A stretch of 18,130 nt of DNA. Origin: JBLHLB01 sp047618505. Lineage in GTDB: Bacteria; Planctomycetota; UBA1135; GCA-002686595. How positions within the stretch are numbered: position 1 is the stretch's first letter; each line of letters starts with the position of its first letter. Shown in pieces: positions 1 through 7,592 of this stretch. Under the pieces are notes generated by a model. It did no database searches. It saw only the letters and a list, made by a program, of their open reading frames with translations, and was not told where the DNA came from. Where the stretch lies: the NCBI GenBank assembly GCA_047618505.1, contig JBLHLB010000046.1:1-18130 (forward strand). Direction: 5' to 3'. The translations under genes and the position numbers were made by a program.

Positions 1-880
1 CGAGATCCGCCTGGGCAAGGGCCGTGCTTACGAGTACCGCGCCCGCGCCGGGAAAGTTCGGAGCCGAGAGAGCGCTGCGTCCAAGGGAAACCATGGACTC
101 GTAGAGCCCCGCGCGGGAAAACTGCTCCTGGATGCCTCTGATGGACTCGCCGTTGCGCCCAACGGCAAGAGCTGCGATCCAAGCGCGACGCGCGGCAGCG
201 AAATGTGCCCGTGCTCTCTCAGTTAGGATACGGAGGTCTGCGCTGCGCTCAGCGTCATCCAGGATGTCGTCCAAGCCCTCTAGGGCCGAGAGTGCGTGGG
301 GGTTGCTGGCAGTCAAGGCAGCGGCGCGACGAGCATGATTCAACCCTTCGATAGACTTGCGTGTGGGCAGCGTCTCGTTCAGGTTCTCGAAGAGTTCCCC
401 AAGGGCATCTTCGGCCAGTGTCCTGTGAATGTTGGCCAACAGGTTATGGGAGGAGGCCTTGTCCCCTTGAACCTCCGTCAGGATCGTGGCGAAGTCTACG
501 GCCCCTTGCAGCTCTCCGCTGGCGAAAGATGCCCGCGTGGCCAGGCGCAGGGCCTCGGGGTTGTTCGATGCGAACTCACCCAAGACTCGCACGCAATCAA
601 CAAGAACCAGGGAGAAGTTACGCCGCTGCATGTTGACCTCGGCGCGGATCAGGAGAGCCTGCTGCGCCACCGTCGTGTCACCATTCTCGTCAGCCACCTG
701 AAGCGCCAGGCCCAACTCGCGCAGGGTCATATTGTGATCGGTGCTGTCGCGCTCAAGGCGACTCTCTGCGGCGTCCAGCAAGTCCGATGCAGAACGGTTC
801 TCAGCCACCCACCAAACACGCCAGGTAGCAACGGCCATAGCCATGGCCATGAGGAGAAGGAACCAACGAAGTCGAATCAT
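1..880 (-). CDS. Membrane-anchored helical (TPR-like) protein, 3' end cut off
   Basis: I read this frame by hand from ATG at 880 to the left edge: 293 codons without a stop, so the gene is incomplete at its C-terminus. Residues 5-19 (WFLLL to AVATW region) form one hydrophobic segment behind an Arg-containing start, so it is probably a signal anchor. The rest is Ala/Leu/Glu-rich amphipathic helix with paired-helix spacing (segments such as NHARRAAALTASNPHALSAL) typical of TPR-like solenoids, but I cannot assign a family. It starts 15 bp after the stop of the sigma-54 activator on the same strand, so the two are probably co-transcribed. No clear Shine-Dalgarno precedes the ATG. It may be a membrane-bound sensor or scaffold partner of that activator; this is inferred only from position. 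Confidence 0.75.
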   Translation of the reverse strand, partial: MIRLRWFLLLMAMAMAVATWRVWWVAENRSASDLLDAAESRLERDSTDHNMTLRELGLALQVADENGDTTVAQQALLIRAEVNMQRRNFSLVLVDCVRVLGEFASNNPEALRLATRASFASGELQGAVDFATILTEVQGDKASSHNLLANIHRTLAEDALGELFENLNETLPTRKSIEGLNHARRAAALTASNPHALSALEGLDDILDDAERSADLRILTERARAHFAAARRAWIAALAVGRNGESIRGIQEQFSRAGLYESMVSLGRSALSAPNFPGAGAVLVSTALAQADL

Positions 881-895
881 ATCAGGTGCACTCGG

Positions 896-2332
896 TCAGC
901 CCGCGCGGTCAAGGGATGTGGGGCCGGCGCTGTCGGGGCCCCGGCTCACGGTCTGATCGGACTCCGAGAAGAGACCATACTTATGCATCTTGTTGAACAA
1001 CGTCGTGCGGTTGATACCGAGGATTCGCGCTGCTTCCTTGCGGGATCCCTCGGCAGCGAGGAGGGCGCGTCCCAGCAGCCAGCGCTCAGGGATCTCTAGG
1101 ATATGTCTCAGGGGGCCTAGCGGGAGGTCTTCAAGGCGCGGGGCGCCGTCGTCCATTAACTCGCCAGACTCCTCTGCATCGGGCCAAAGGTCCCCGGGGC
1201 CCAGGTCTGAACCCCGGGCCAATAGCACCGCCCGTTCGATCGTGTTTTCCAGTTCACGCACATTGCCCGGCCAGGGGTAGCTGTGTAGGCGCGCGAGAGC
1301 CTGGGGCCTGAGTGCTATCACAGGGCGACCATGGAGCTCGGCGAAGCGCTGCAGGAATCGCTCGGCCAGGAGGGTTACGTCCCCGGGGCGATCCCGCAGG
1401 GGCGGCACCTCGATGGGGACGACGTGTAGGCGGTAGTAGAGATCGCCGCGAAAAGTTCCGGCCTGTACTTCCGCCTGCAGATCGACGTTGGTAGCGGCGA
1501 TGATGCGTACATCGACACTGCGGCTGCTGCTTTCCCCGAGGCGCTCAAAGGTGCCTTCTTCAATCACCCTCAGAAGTTTGATTTGCAGGTCAGGGGTGGC
1601 CGTTCCGATCTCATCCAGAAAGATCGTGCCGCCGTCCGCGCTTTCAAACTTGCCGGCGCGGTCCTTGATTGCACCGGTGAAGGCTCCTTTGACGTGACCA
1701 AAGAGCTCACTGACGAGGAGACTCCCTGGCAAGGCGCCGCAGTTAACCACCACAAAGGGAGCCTCGGGATTGGAGGAGCGATCGTGTACGGCCTTGGCTA
1801 AGACTGTCTTGCCCGTGCCGCTCTCCCCGTAGATCAGCACCGTTGCGCGGGAGTCAGCCACCGCCCCAATCGTCCTAAAGATGCGCCGCATGCGGGGGTC
1901 CCGGGAGAGGATCCCCGAGAAGCCCGCGGACTCATGGGCCTCCGATCGCAAGCGCAGGTTTTCCTCCGCAAGGGCCCGTTGCTTAAGTCCCGCCCGAACG
2001 GCATCAAGGATCTGTGTATCCGCGGCGGGGCGGGTGACATGTTTGACAGCCAGGGCCACAAGTTCGGCTTCACATCGGGACAGGCTCCCCAGGTCATCCA
2101 GGAGCACCAGGGCCGTTGGCTCACCCGACACGCGCAGGTGCTTCGACAAGGCGTGCCCCGCTCGATCTGCGGCCACGAGGATAAGATCCGCCTGGTCTTC
2201 TTGCAGGCTCACCAGAAGGTCGACTTCGGTATCGAAGCCCTCGACCTCGTACCCCTCTTCGGTCAAACAGCTCACAAGTCGCCTGGCGGAGAAGGACTGA
2301 GCGTCGAGGAGAAGAATGCGGGCGTTGGACAT
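896..2332 (-). CDS. Sigma-54 enhancer-binding protein (NtrC family) with degenerate receiver domain
   Basis: This 478-residue transcription activator has three domains. Residues 1-120 have receiver-like topology. Residues about 138-365 are the AAA+ sigma-54 interaction domain, with Walker A GESGTGKT (169-176), intact GAFTGA loop (216-221), Walker B IFLDEIG (237-243), sensor I IIAATN (277-282) and the arginine-finger region FRGDLYYRLH (294-303). Residues about 415-455 are a Fis-type helix-turn-helix (KEAARILGINRTTLFNKM). The AAA+ core has everything needed to remodel RNA polymerase-sigma-54. In the receiver, the usual acidic pair at the start is reduced to a single Asp (LLLDAQ), the phosphoacceptor position reads Ala54 by alignment (DLILVAAD against DLVLLD), and the conserved Lys is Arg101 (TRP). 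Phosphorylation control is therefore unlikely. The start fits the family N-terminus; no strong RBS is visible. A membrane-anchored protein gene follows 15 bp downstream. Confidence 0.93.
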   Translation of the reverse strand: MSNARILLLDAQSFSARRLVSCLTEEGYEVEGFDTEVDLLVSLQEDQADLILVAADRAGHALSKHLRVSGEPTALVLLDDLGSLSRCEAELVALAVKHVTRPAADTQILDAVRAGLKQRALAEENLRLRSEAHESAGFSGILSRDPRMRRIFRTIGAVADSRATVLIYGESGTGKTVLAKAVHDRSSNPEAPFVVVNCGALPGSLLVSELFGHVKGAFTGAIKDRAGKFESADGGTIFLDEIGTATPDLQIKLLRVIEEGTFERLGESSSRSVDVRIIAATNVDLQAEVQAGTFRGDLYYRLHVVPIEVPPLRDRPGDVTLLAERFLQRFAELHGRPVIALRPQALARLHSYPWPGNVRELENTIERAVLLARGSDLGPGDLWPDAEESGELMDDGAPRLEDLPLGPLRHILEIPERWLLGRALLAAEGSRKEAARILGINRTTLFNKMHKYGLFSESDQTVSRGPDSAGPTSLDRAG

Positions 2333-2383
2333 CAGGTAGTCGAAGGAGGCAGGTGCCTGTTCTCATGTAAAGTGCCGCGCGGG

Positions 2384-2415
2384 CTGAACACGGGACGGGG
2401 AAGTGTTCAGTTTTT
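2384..2415 (+). promoter_or_regulatory. Perfect dyad (8-bp arms, 11-nt spacer) followed by T5 between divergent genes
   Basis: CTGAACAC (2384-2391) and GTGTTCAG (2403-2410) are exact reverse complements, separated by an 11-nt G-rich spacer and followed by TTTTT (2411-2415). On the plus strand this has the form of an intrinsic terminator or attenuator in the leader of the secreted PKD protein gene (ATG 2604). It also lies 52 bp upstream of the start codon of the divergent activator gene, so it could be a dyad operator for that helix-turn-helix protein. The sequence alone cannot choose between these. Confidence 0.5.
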
Positions 2416-2494
2416 ACGACGGTGATCCTCATCGACGTTCATTCCAAGGGACCTTGAATCCAGGCGACTCTTGGGTCGTAGACGCCGCGGGAAG

Positions 2495-2516
2495 AGCCCC
2501 AGAGGAGCCCCAGAGG
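2495..2516 (+). repeat. 11-bp tandem direct repeat, two copies
   Basis: AGCCCCAGAGG occurs twice back to back (2495-2505 and 2506-2516) in the 271-bp divergent intergenic region, about 90 bp before the ATG at 2604. It is too short to class as a known element. It may be simple slippage or part of a binding site. Confidence 0.6.
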
Positions 2517-2595
2517 AGCGCTAGGCTCGCCCAGAACACCCTGGGGCGGAAAGTCTTGCAGGGAAACCGGCTCGCCGAAGCCCTAGGATTCTTCC

Positions 2596-2601
2596 AAGGA
2601 G
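2596..2601 (+). promoter_or_regulatory. Shine-Dalgarno that fixes the start of the secreted PKD protein
   Basis: AAGGAG lies two bases before ATG 2604, which is a tight spacing. That ATG opens a clear signal peptide, whereas the longer open frame from 2403 would place 67 residues of non-signal sequence ahead of it. The site therefore supports 2604 as the start. Confidence 0.55.
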
Positions 2602-2603
2602 AT

Positions 2604-5090
2604 ATGTTGCTCCTCCGACGGTTTCCCGCGACATCTGCATCTGAGGCAATTTCGATTCTTCGCTTAGCCCTGTCCATCGCCGTTATTTTCGCGCTGCCCG
2701 CGTCCTCGGCCACTGCCCAGGGAATCGGAGTCACCGGATCCGCTTCCCCCAGGGCGGAGTTCCTAGGGGGCTTGGGGAACGATGACGTCACACCAAGTAC
2801 GCTGGCCAAGGTCAACCCGGCGGAGATCATCTTTCTTCCCCCGGAGCGACTGGCCTTAGGGAGCGCTAAGGCTCAGCAGTACGCCAACGTCTTTCTGCCC
2901 CCCGGTCCGACCCCCCGTGATGGTTGGCCGGTGGTGTTCATGACTCTCTATGGCGGCGGCAATTCGGTCTTTCCTAGGGATGATGTCTCTGATGGTGGTG
3001 TCGGTGACCGACTTTGGGAGGCCTTGAAGGCGGGCATAGCGGTGGTGACCTGGGGCGCGCCGCCAGTTGGGATGGGGCGTGGGATGTTCTATCCCCCGGG
3101 ACACCCGAGCGGGCGCTACGAGTCCTTCAATCCCAATACGGACAACAACTACAAGGATGCGGAGTGGGTGCTGCAGTACTTCAAACAGGAGGCGGTCGCC
3201 GAAACCTACAACTTTGATGTGACTCGTTTTTCGACCTATGCCTCTTCCCAGGGATCGGTGAACTTATTGTGGGCGACCATGGGGCCTTCGCGTGCCAAAG
3301 CCAGCGGAAGTCTCCAGGTTCAAACCAGCACTCGGGTGGCTGCGGTCGTTGCAGTTGGCGCCGAAGGGTCCATCTGGGCCTATGACCAGGGACCGGGCTT
3401 GATGATTAACGCGCCGCAACTCTTTGAGCGTGCGGACATGCCAGGGGTTCCCGCGGACATTCTGTCCCAGGTGGATGAGCAGTTGCAGAAGGACGCGAGC
3501 TTCACGCGCTGGCTGACCCAAAGTCAGGATGCCCGTGACAACAACGCAAGCCAGCCTATCTGCCTCCTCTACACGGACCCCGTCAAGATGGTTGGGGGTC
3601 TGGTTGCCGATACAAGTTTAGACGCCTTTGGCGATCCGGTGCTCTACAGCACAATCGGTCAGCCCTACATTCACGACAGTTGGAACATGATCGTGCATGT
3701 GAACAAACTCCTGGGAATCTCACAGGAGTCCTTGGACTTCCATTTGACCGACGGGAACAGCGTCTTTGCCCTGGAGACGGGCGTGGCGGCAACCCTTTCG
3801 CCTCCCTTTGATGTCTACACGGAGACCTACACGGGACCGAGGTTTAGCCCGGACGAAACTCGCGTGGGCGTCAACTTTCTGCGGCGACATCTGGTCCTAC
3901 CTCTGCGGGGCGATGCACCCCTGCGTGTGCTCCTAACCGACGAAAGCGAAGGCAGCTTCGACACCTGGACCTGGGACTTTGGCGACGGAGCAACATCGAG
4001 TGATGCCCGGCCCGTGCACACCTATGTCGCGCCGGGGACCTACGACGTGACTTTGACCGTGAGCGGTTCCCAGGGTAGTTTCTCAAAGACGCGCGCGGGC
4101 TGCGTTGTTGTCGGGGGCAGCGTATCCACGGGCATCGCCGATGGGAGCTTCGAGAGCCAGCCCAGCAGCGGTACTCCTCAGCCTCCCTGGCAGATCCTGG
4201 AGGGGGCAGGTCACCTGATGCGCAACAGCAGTGACGGCGATTTCCCCCTGGACGGATTCCAGTGGTTAGATCTCTCCAGCCTGGGAACGGAGGGCGCGAC
4301 GCCACCGTCAAACCCCGGCGGCCCCGGCATTCCGGGAAGTGGGGGAGCCGGCGTGGGCCAGTCTTTCCAGATCAACGATGCGGCGACAGGGCTGAGCCTG
4401 AATGTTGCCTTCCTACGCGCCGGCTTGGCCGGCGACGCACTGGACCACGACTGGATGAGCGTGGACATCAGCGATGGGGTGGCCAGTTGGAATCTCTACT
4501 TGGCCGACTCGAATTCGCCGACCCCAAATACATCCCTGATCCACGGTCTTCCGCAGACAGCGACGACTGAGGTGCGCGTGGATCTGGCGTTCTTGTTCCC
4601 CAGCCTTGATGCAACCACGGTCTTGACCCTTTCGGTGGAGGTTGGCGATGGGGGCGACGGAATGACGCTTTCGCGCGGCTACGTCGATGGCGTTGCGCTC
4701 TTCGCCCCGGCAGCAGCGCTGCTGCGGAACGGCAGCGGGTCGAACTCCCTTTGCTTCGCGCATCAAAATATCCCAATCCTGGGCACGGATTGGTTGGTCA
4801 TCTTGGACACCTCTGGGCATGTCGGCGCAACGCTTACAGCAGTTGTCGGGTATGACCTGCCCCTTGCTGGCTTCCCGACAGCCTACGGTGAACTGCTCGT
4901 GGCTCTAGAACCCTTCGGTGGGGCGAATTTGTTCTCCACGATCGCACCCTCCATCGGCGGCATTGGGGCACACACGATTCCCGTGCCCTTGGACGTCACC
5001 TTGGCGGGACAGAGCCTCTCGACACAGGGCGTGATCCTTGGCGGAGGCGTTGAACTCTGCAACGCCCTAGACCTGATCCTCGGCTACTAG
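2604..5090 (+). CDS. Secreted multidomain protein: alpha/beta-hydrolase-like part, PKD domain, C-terminal module
   Basis: This 828-residue protein is probably exported. It has an N-terminal signal peptide (about residues 1-39, with a hydrophobic core around SIAVIFALPASSATA, cleavage near ATAQ). Residues about 40-430 resemble an alpha/beta hydrolase: an oxyanion-type stretch (VVFMTLYGGGNS), a serine in a possible nucleophile elbow (YASSQGS, about 212-218), and a late HDSW that could supply the histidine. I do not claim a substrate. Residues about 432-505 are an unmistakable PKD domain (WDFGDG, PVHTY, PGTYDVTLTV). A beta-rich, Gly/Ser-rich region follows, and the last about 120 residues form a separate module starting near NGSGSNSLCF and ending GGGVELCNALDL. 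I associate such C-terminal modules with large secreted planctomycete proteins. The gene is alone on its strand, and its stop lies 18 bp from the convergent neighbour's stop. Confidence 0.85.
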   Translation: MLLLRRFPATSASEAISILRLALSIAVIFALPASSATAQGIGVTGSASPRAEFLGGLGNDDVTPSTLAKVNPAEIIFLPPERLALGSAKAQQYANVFLPPGPTPRDGWPVVFMTLYGGGNSVFPRDDVSDGGVGDRLWEALKAGIAVVTWGAPPVGMGRGMFYPPGHPSGRYESFNPNTDNNYKDAEWVLQYFKQEAVAETYNFDVTRFSTYASSQGSVNLLWATMGPSRAKASGSLQVQTSTRVAAVVAVGAEGSIWAYDQGPGLMINAPQLFERADMPGVPADILSQVDEQLQKDASFTRWLTQSQDARDNNASQPICLLYTDPVKMVGGLVADTSLDAFGDPVLYSTIGQPYIHDSWNMIVHVNKLLGISQESLDFHLTDGNSVFALETGVAATLSPPFDVYTETYTGPRFSPDETRVGVNFLRRHLVLPLRGDAPLRVLLTDESEGSFDTWTWDFGDGATSSDARPVHTYVAPGTYDVTLTVSGSQGSFSKTRAGCVVVGGSVSTGIADGSFESQPSSGTPQPPWQILEGAGHLMRNSSDGDFPLDGFQWLDLSSLGTEGATPPSNPGGPGIPGSGGAGVGQSFQINDAATGLSLNVAFLRAGLAGDALDHDWMSVDISDGVASWNLYLADSNSPTPNTSLIHGLPQTATTEVRVDLAFLFPSLDATTVLTLSVEVGDGGDGMTLSRGYVDGVALFAPAAALLRNGSGSNSLCFAHQNIPILGTDWLVILDTSGHVGATLTAVVGYDLPLAGFPTAYGELLVALEPFGGANLFSTIAPSIGGIGAHTIPVPLDVTLAGQSLSTQGVILGGGVELCNALDLILGY

Positions 5091-5108
5091 TCGGGTGAGT
5101 GACTCGAC

Positions 5109-6362
5109 TCAGTCCGCTGATTGAAGCGCAGCTTGGGGGAACTCGACAGCAAGTCGCAGTCGCCTGTCCTCCAACTCAGAGAGCGACGGTTCCGCCCCCA
5201 TATCGCGCAATTGAGCAGCGGAGCGAGCGGCGACGGAGAGGGCTCGTCCAAAGCGGTCAGCTGGATCCCGTGCACCGGATTCCGCGCGTTCTAACAGCTC
5301 CTCAATCCCACTGCCGCCGAGCTCGCCCGCGGGAAAATCGATGCGTAGAAGAGCGCCCGATTCGTCAGCAGGGGTTGTGATTTGAACGCTAACGACTCCG
5401 CTATTCCCGGCCGCCAGGCGCGCTAGTCCCAACATGCCGCCGATGTTCTCGACGAGGTCCGCGCGCTCCAGGTTGATGGGATAAGGATTGAGGCAACGGA
5501 AGATCGTGCGCGGATGACTTGAGCCACCTAGGGCATCAGCTGCGAGGAGTTCCTCTACCAGAGCACCAAGTTCCGTTGTCTGACTCGGGAGTTCGGCAAC
5601 GCGCGGTTCTTCGTCCTGTGAGAGAAGTGCGCTAACTAGCGTCGCCTCTAGCGCCGCCTCATCCAAGGTGGCAAAGGGATCCTCTTCGGTCTCCATGTCT
5701 TGCCTGCGGGCGCAAAAAAGCTCCTCGTCTTCGCCATGCTGCCCAGCTTCAGGCGCTTCCGCTTGCGCCTCCCGACGGTCTGCATCAACAGGCGAAGTTG
5801 ATGACTCCGGGAGGTGGGGGAGATCCCCCGGATCTGCTAGCACCAGTTTGAGCCCCGGTCCTACTGAGGGCTCACTCCCTAGGGGCGGAAGATCAAGGAG
5901 GGCAGCGAGCTGATCCAAGTCCGGACTGTTGGGCAGCGTGCCGGAACGCTCCAGGAGGCGAAGTTTCTGGGCCGACTCAGCGGAAGGATCTTCCCCATCA
6001 AGAACGAACAGGTGCCAGTCGGGCTGACGCTCCAGAAAACGCCGCACGAAGCCGATGTCGTCCGGCGGGACGCTGCTCGCCTCAAGCAGCAAGAGTCCCT
6101 TTGTGGGAGTCACCCCAGGTCCCCTTGAGATCCACGCCATGCCGAACTGTGAGTCCTCCCCAGATCCCTCGATCGATTCGGCCAAGCGGCCGGAGAGCAG
6201 GTCCTCCAGATCATCCAGCCTGCGGCACCAAAGAGGAGCCGCCCCGGGGCAGCGTGAACAGGCCAGGGCGACCAGAACGGAAGCGATTTCCCGGGCACGC
6301 GGTCCCGGGCCAAGGATGAGTGCGGAGGGGCCCGGGGTGTCGATCTCTGGTTGGCTCATCAT
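5109..6362 (-). CDS. Unrecognised protein: degenerate NtrC-like AAA+ domain plus degenerate HATPase-like domain
   Basis: I do not recognise this 417-residue protein as a named family. Residues about 14-125 follow the order of a sigma-54 AAA+ core with its catalytic residues missing. GPGPRAREIA (18-27) stands where GESGTGKE is expected, so the Walker A lysine is absent. PLWCRRLDDLEDLLSGRL follows the usual PF..vNC..L...L.ESELFG. KGLLLLEASSVPPD (88-101) stands where GGTLFLDEIG.LP.. should be, so the Walker B DE is lost. HLFVLDGED matches the sensor I strand. No GAFTGA loop remains. Residues 175-260 are an acidic, low-complexity linker. Residues about 265-410 resemble a histidine-kinase ATPase fold (N-box-like LVENIGGMLGLA, final RLRLAVEFP) without DxGxG. 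No phosphorylatable H-box is evident. It could be a scaffold or regulator of an activator. Two ATGs (6362, 6359) are possible starts; neither has a clear RBS. Confidence 0.8.
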   Translation of the reverse strand: MMSQPEIDTPGPSALILGPGPRAREIASVLVALACSRCPGAAPLWCRRLDDLEDLLSGRLAESIEGSGEDSQFGMAWISRGPGVTPTKGLLLLEASSVPPDDIGFVRRFLERQPDWHLFVLDGEDPSAESAQKLRLLERSGTLPNSPDLDQLAALLDLPPLGSEPSVGPGLKLVLADPGDLPHLPESSTSPVDADRREAQAEAPEAGQHGEDEELFCARRQDMETEEDPFATLDEAALEATLVSALLSQDEEPRVAELPSQTTELGALVEELLAADALGGSSHPRTIFRCLNPYPINLERADLVENIGGMLGLARLAAGNSGVVSVQITTPADESGALLRIDFPAGELGGSGIEELLERAESGARDPADRFGRALSVAARSAAQLRDMGAEPSLSELEDRRLRLAVEFPQAALQSAD

Positions 6363-6479
6363 GGTGGCTGAGGATCGTAGCCTCCGAACCCACCCCCCCG
6401 GTAGTTTTCTGCCCCCGGGATCCGGGTTGAATACCGCATCCGTGGGGTACCCTTGTGGAACAGACGGGAAAGCCCGGCG

Positions 6480-7526
6480 ATGGATCAGGAAATCGCCTTG
6501 GATGACCCACCCCTGACCAGCATGTCGATCGAACTCTCAGTCGTAATCCCCGTTTACAACGAGGAGGAAAGCCTGCCCTACCTCCACGCGGAGATTGCGG
6601 CGAGCCTGGACGGCATGGGAATGAGGCTCGGCCATGGGGAGAACGCAGCCGAAATTCTCTACGTCAACGATCACTCTCAGGACCAGAGCCTCAAGGTGAT
6701 GTTGGATCTACAGTCCAGGGATCCCCGGGTGCGGGTGATCCATTTTCGTCGAAACTTCGGCCAGACTGCGGCCATGGCGGCTGGCTTTGACGAATCCCGC
6801 GGGCGTATCGTTGTGACCATGGATGCAGACCTGCAGAACGACCCGGCGGACATCCCGCGTCTGCTTGAAAAGCTCCATGAGGGCTTCGATGTAGTGGCCG
6901 GATGGCGCAAGGTGCGTCACGATGGCTTTGTCCTTCGGCGCCTGCCATCGATCATGGCGAACCGCTTAATTGGATTGGTCACCGGTGTGCGGATTCACGA
7001 CACGGGATGCACCCTGAAGGCCTTCCGCCGAGAACTCGTGAAGAGCATGTCGATCTACGCCGAGCAGCATCGCTTCCTTCCGGTTCTTTCGGCTGGCTCA
7101 GGGGCGCGCGTGTCGGAGATCGTCGTCAACCACCGGGCCCGTCAATTCGGGGAGAGCAAGTACGGCATCGGTCGAGCGACGCGTGTGCTCCTCGACCTCT
7201 TTGTGATCAAGATGATCAGCCAGTTTTCCCAGCGTCCCTTGCAGTACTTCGGCATCTTGGCCATAGGGGCGTCGCTCTTGAGCGGAGTCTTCGGATTGAT
7301 CGGGCTCTTTGGCGTGGAGGGCGGCGGACCCCCGTTGTTAGAGGATGGGGTCCACGGAATCTTCGACCTCAACGAATGGGAGATGGCGATCTGCACGATC
7401 TTGGCCCTTTCCTTCTCCTTAGCTATTTTCTTCGGGCTGCTGGGGCTCCTTGGCGAACTCGCCGTCAAGGCAAGTGGTATGCACCGACGTAGTACTCTTG
7501 ACCGCATCCTGAACGAGTTGCACTGA
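6480..7526 (+). CDS. Family 2 glycosyltransferase, polyprenol-phosphate type (ArnC/DPM1-like)
   Basis: This 348-residue inner-membrane enzyme probably moves a sugar from a nucleotide donor to a polyprenyl phosphate. The GT-A catalytic domain covers about residues 15-240. It opens with LSVVIPVYNEEES, has a VNDHSQD motif (62-68, compare VDDGSxD), and carries the metal-binding DADLQND motif (115-121). TGCTLKAFRRE and RQFGESKYG follow, both usual for this subfamily. Two C-terminal transmembrane helices lie at about 256-278 and 301-325, as in ArnC/GtrB-type enzymes. ATG 6480 was chosen; ATG 6522 (MSIELS) would also keep the full domain, and an upstream TTG at 6453 seems less likely. It is the first of three same-strand genes, and its immediate neighbour is a paralogue. 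The polyprenyl-linked sugar could feed the GT-C enzyme encoded at 11194-12678. Confidence 0.9.
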   Translation: MDQEIALDDPPLTSMSIELSVVIPVYNEEESLPYLHAEIAASLDGMGMRLGHGENAAEILYVNDHSQDQSLKVMLDLQSRDPRVRVIHFRRNFGQTAAMAAGFDESRGRIVVTMDADLQNDPADIPRLLEKLHEGFDVVAGWRKVRHDGFVLRRLPSIMANRLIGLVTGVRIHDTGCTLKAFRRELVKSMSIYAEQHRFLPVLSAGSGARVSEIVVNHRARQFGESKYGIGRATRVLLDLFVIKMISQFSQRPLQYFGILAIGASLLSGVFGLIGLFGVEGGGPPLLEDGVHGIFDLNEWEMAICTILALSFSLAIFFGLLGLLGELAVKASGMHRRSTLDRILNELH

Positions 7527-7592
7527 AACGCGGCACTGGCTCCCACACGCGCTACACCCCTGGCCGAACCTGGCCTAATAGAAACTACGAGC

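Noticed and set aside
296..1099. Long plus-strand open frame (267 codons) opposite the left-edge genes
   Set aside because: It spans the end of the NtrC-family activator and the helical protein gene on the other strand, its translation has no recognisable domain, and both minus-strand frames read as real proteins.
5091..5108. Short inverted repeat GAGT-G-ACTC between two convergent stops as a terminator
   Set aside because: Four-base arms with a single-base loop and no T-run cannot form a useful terminator.
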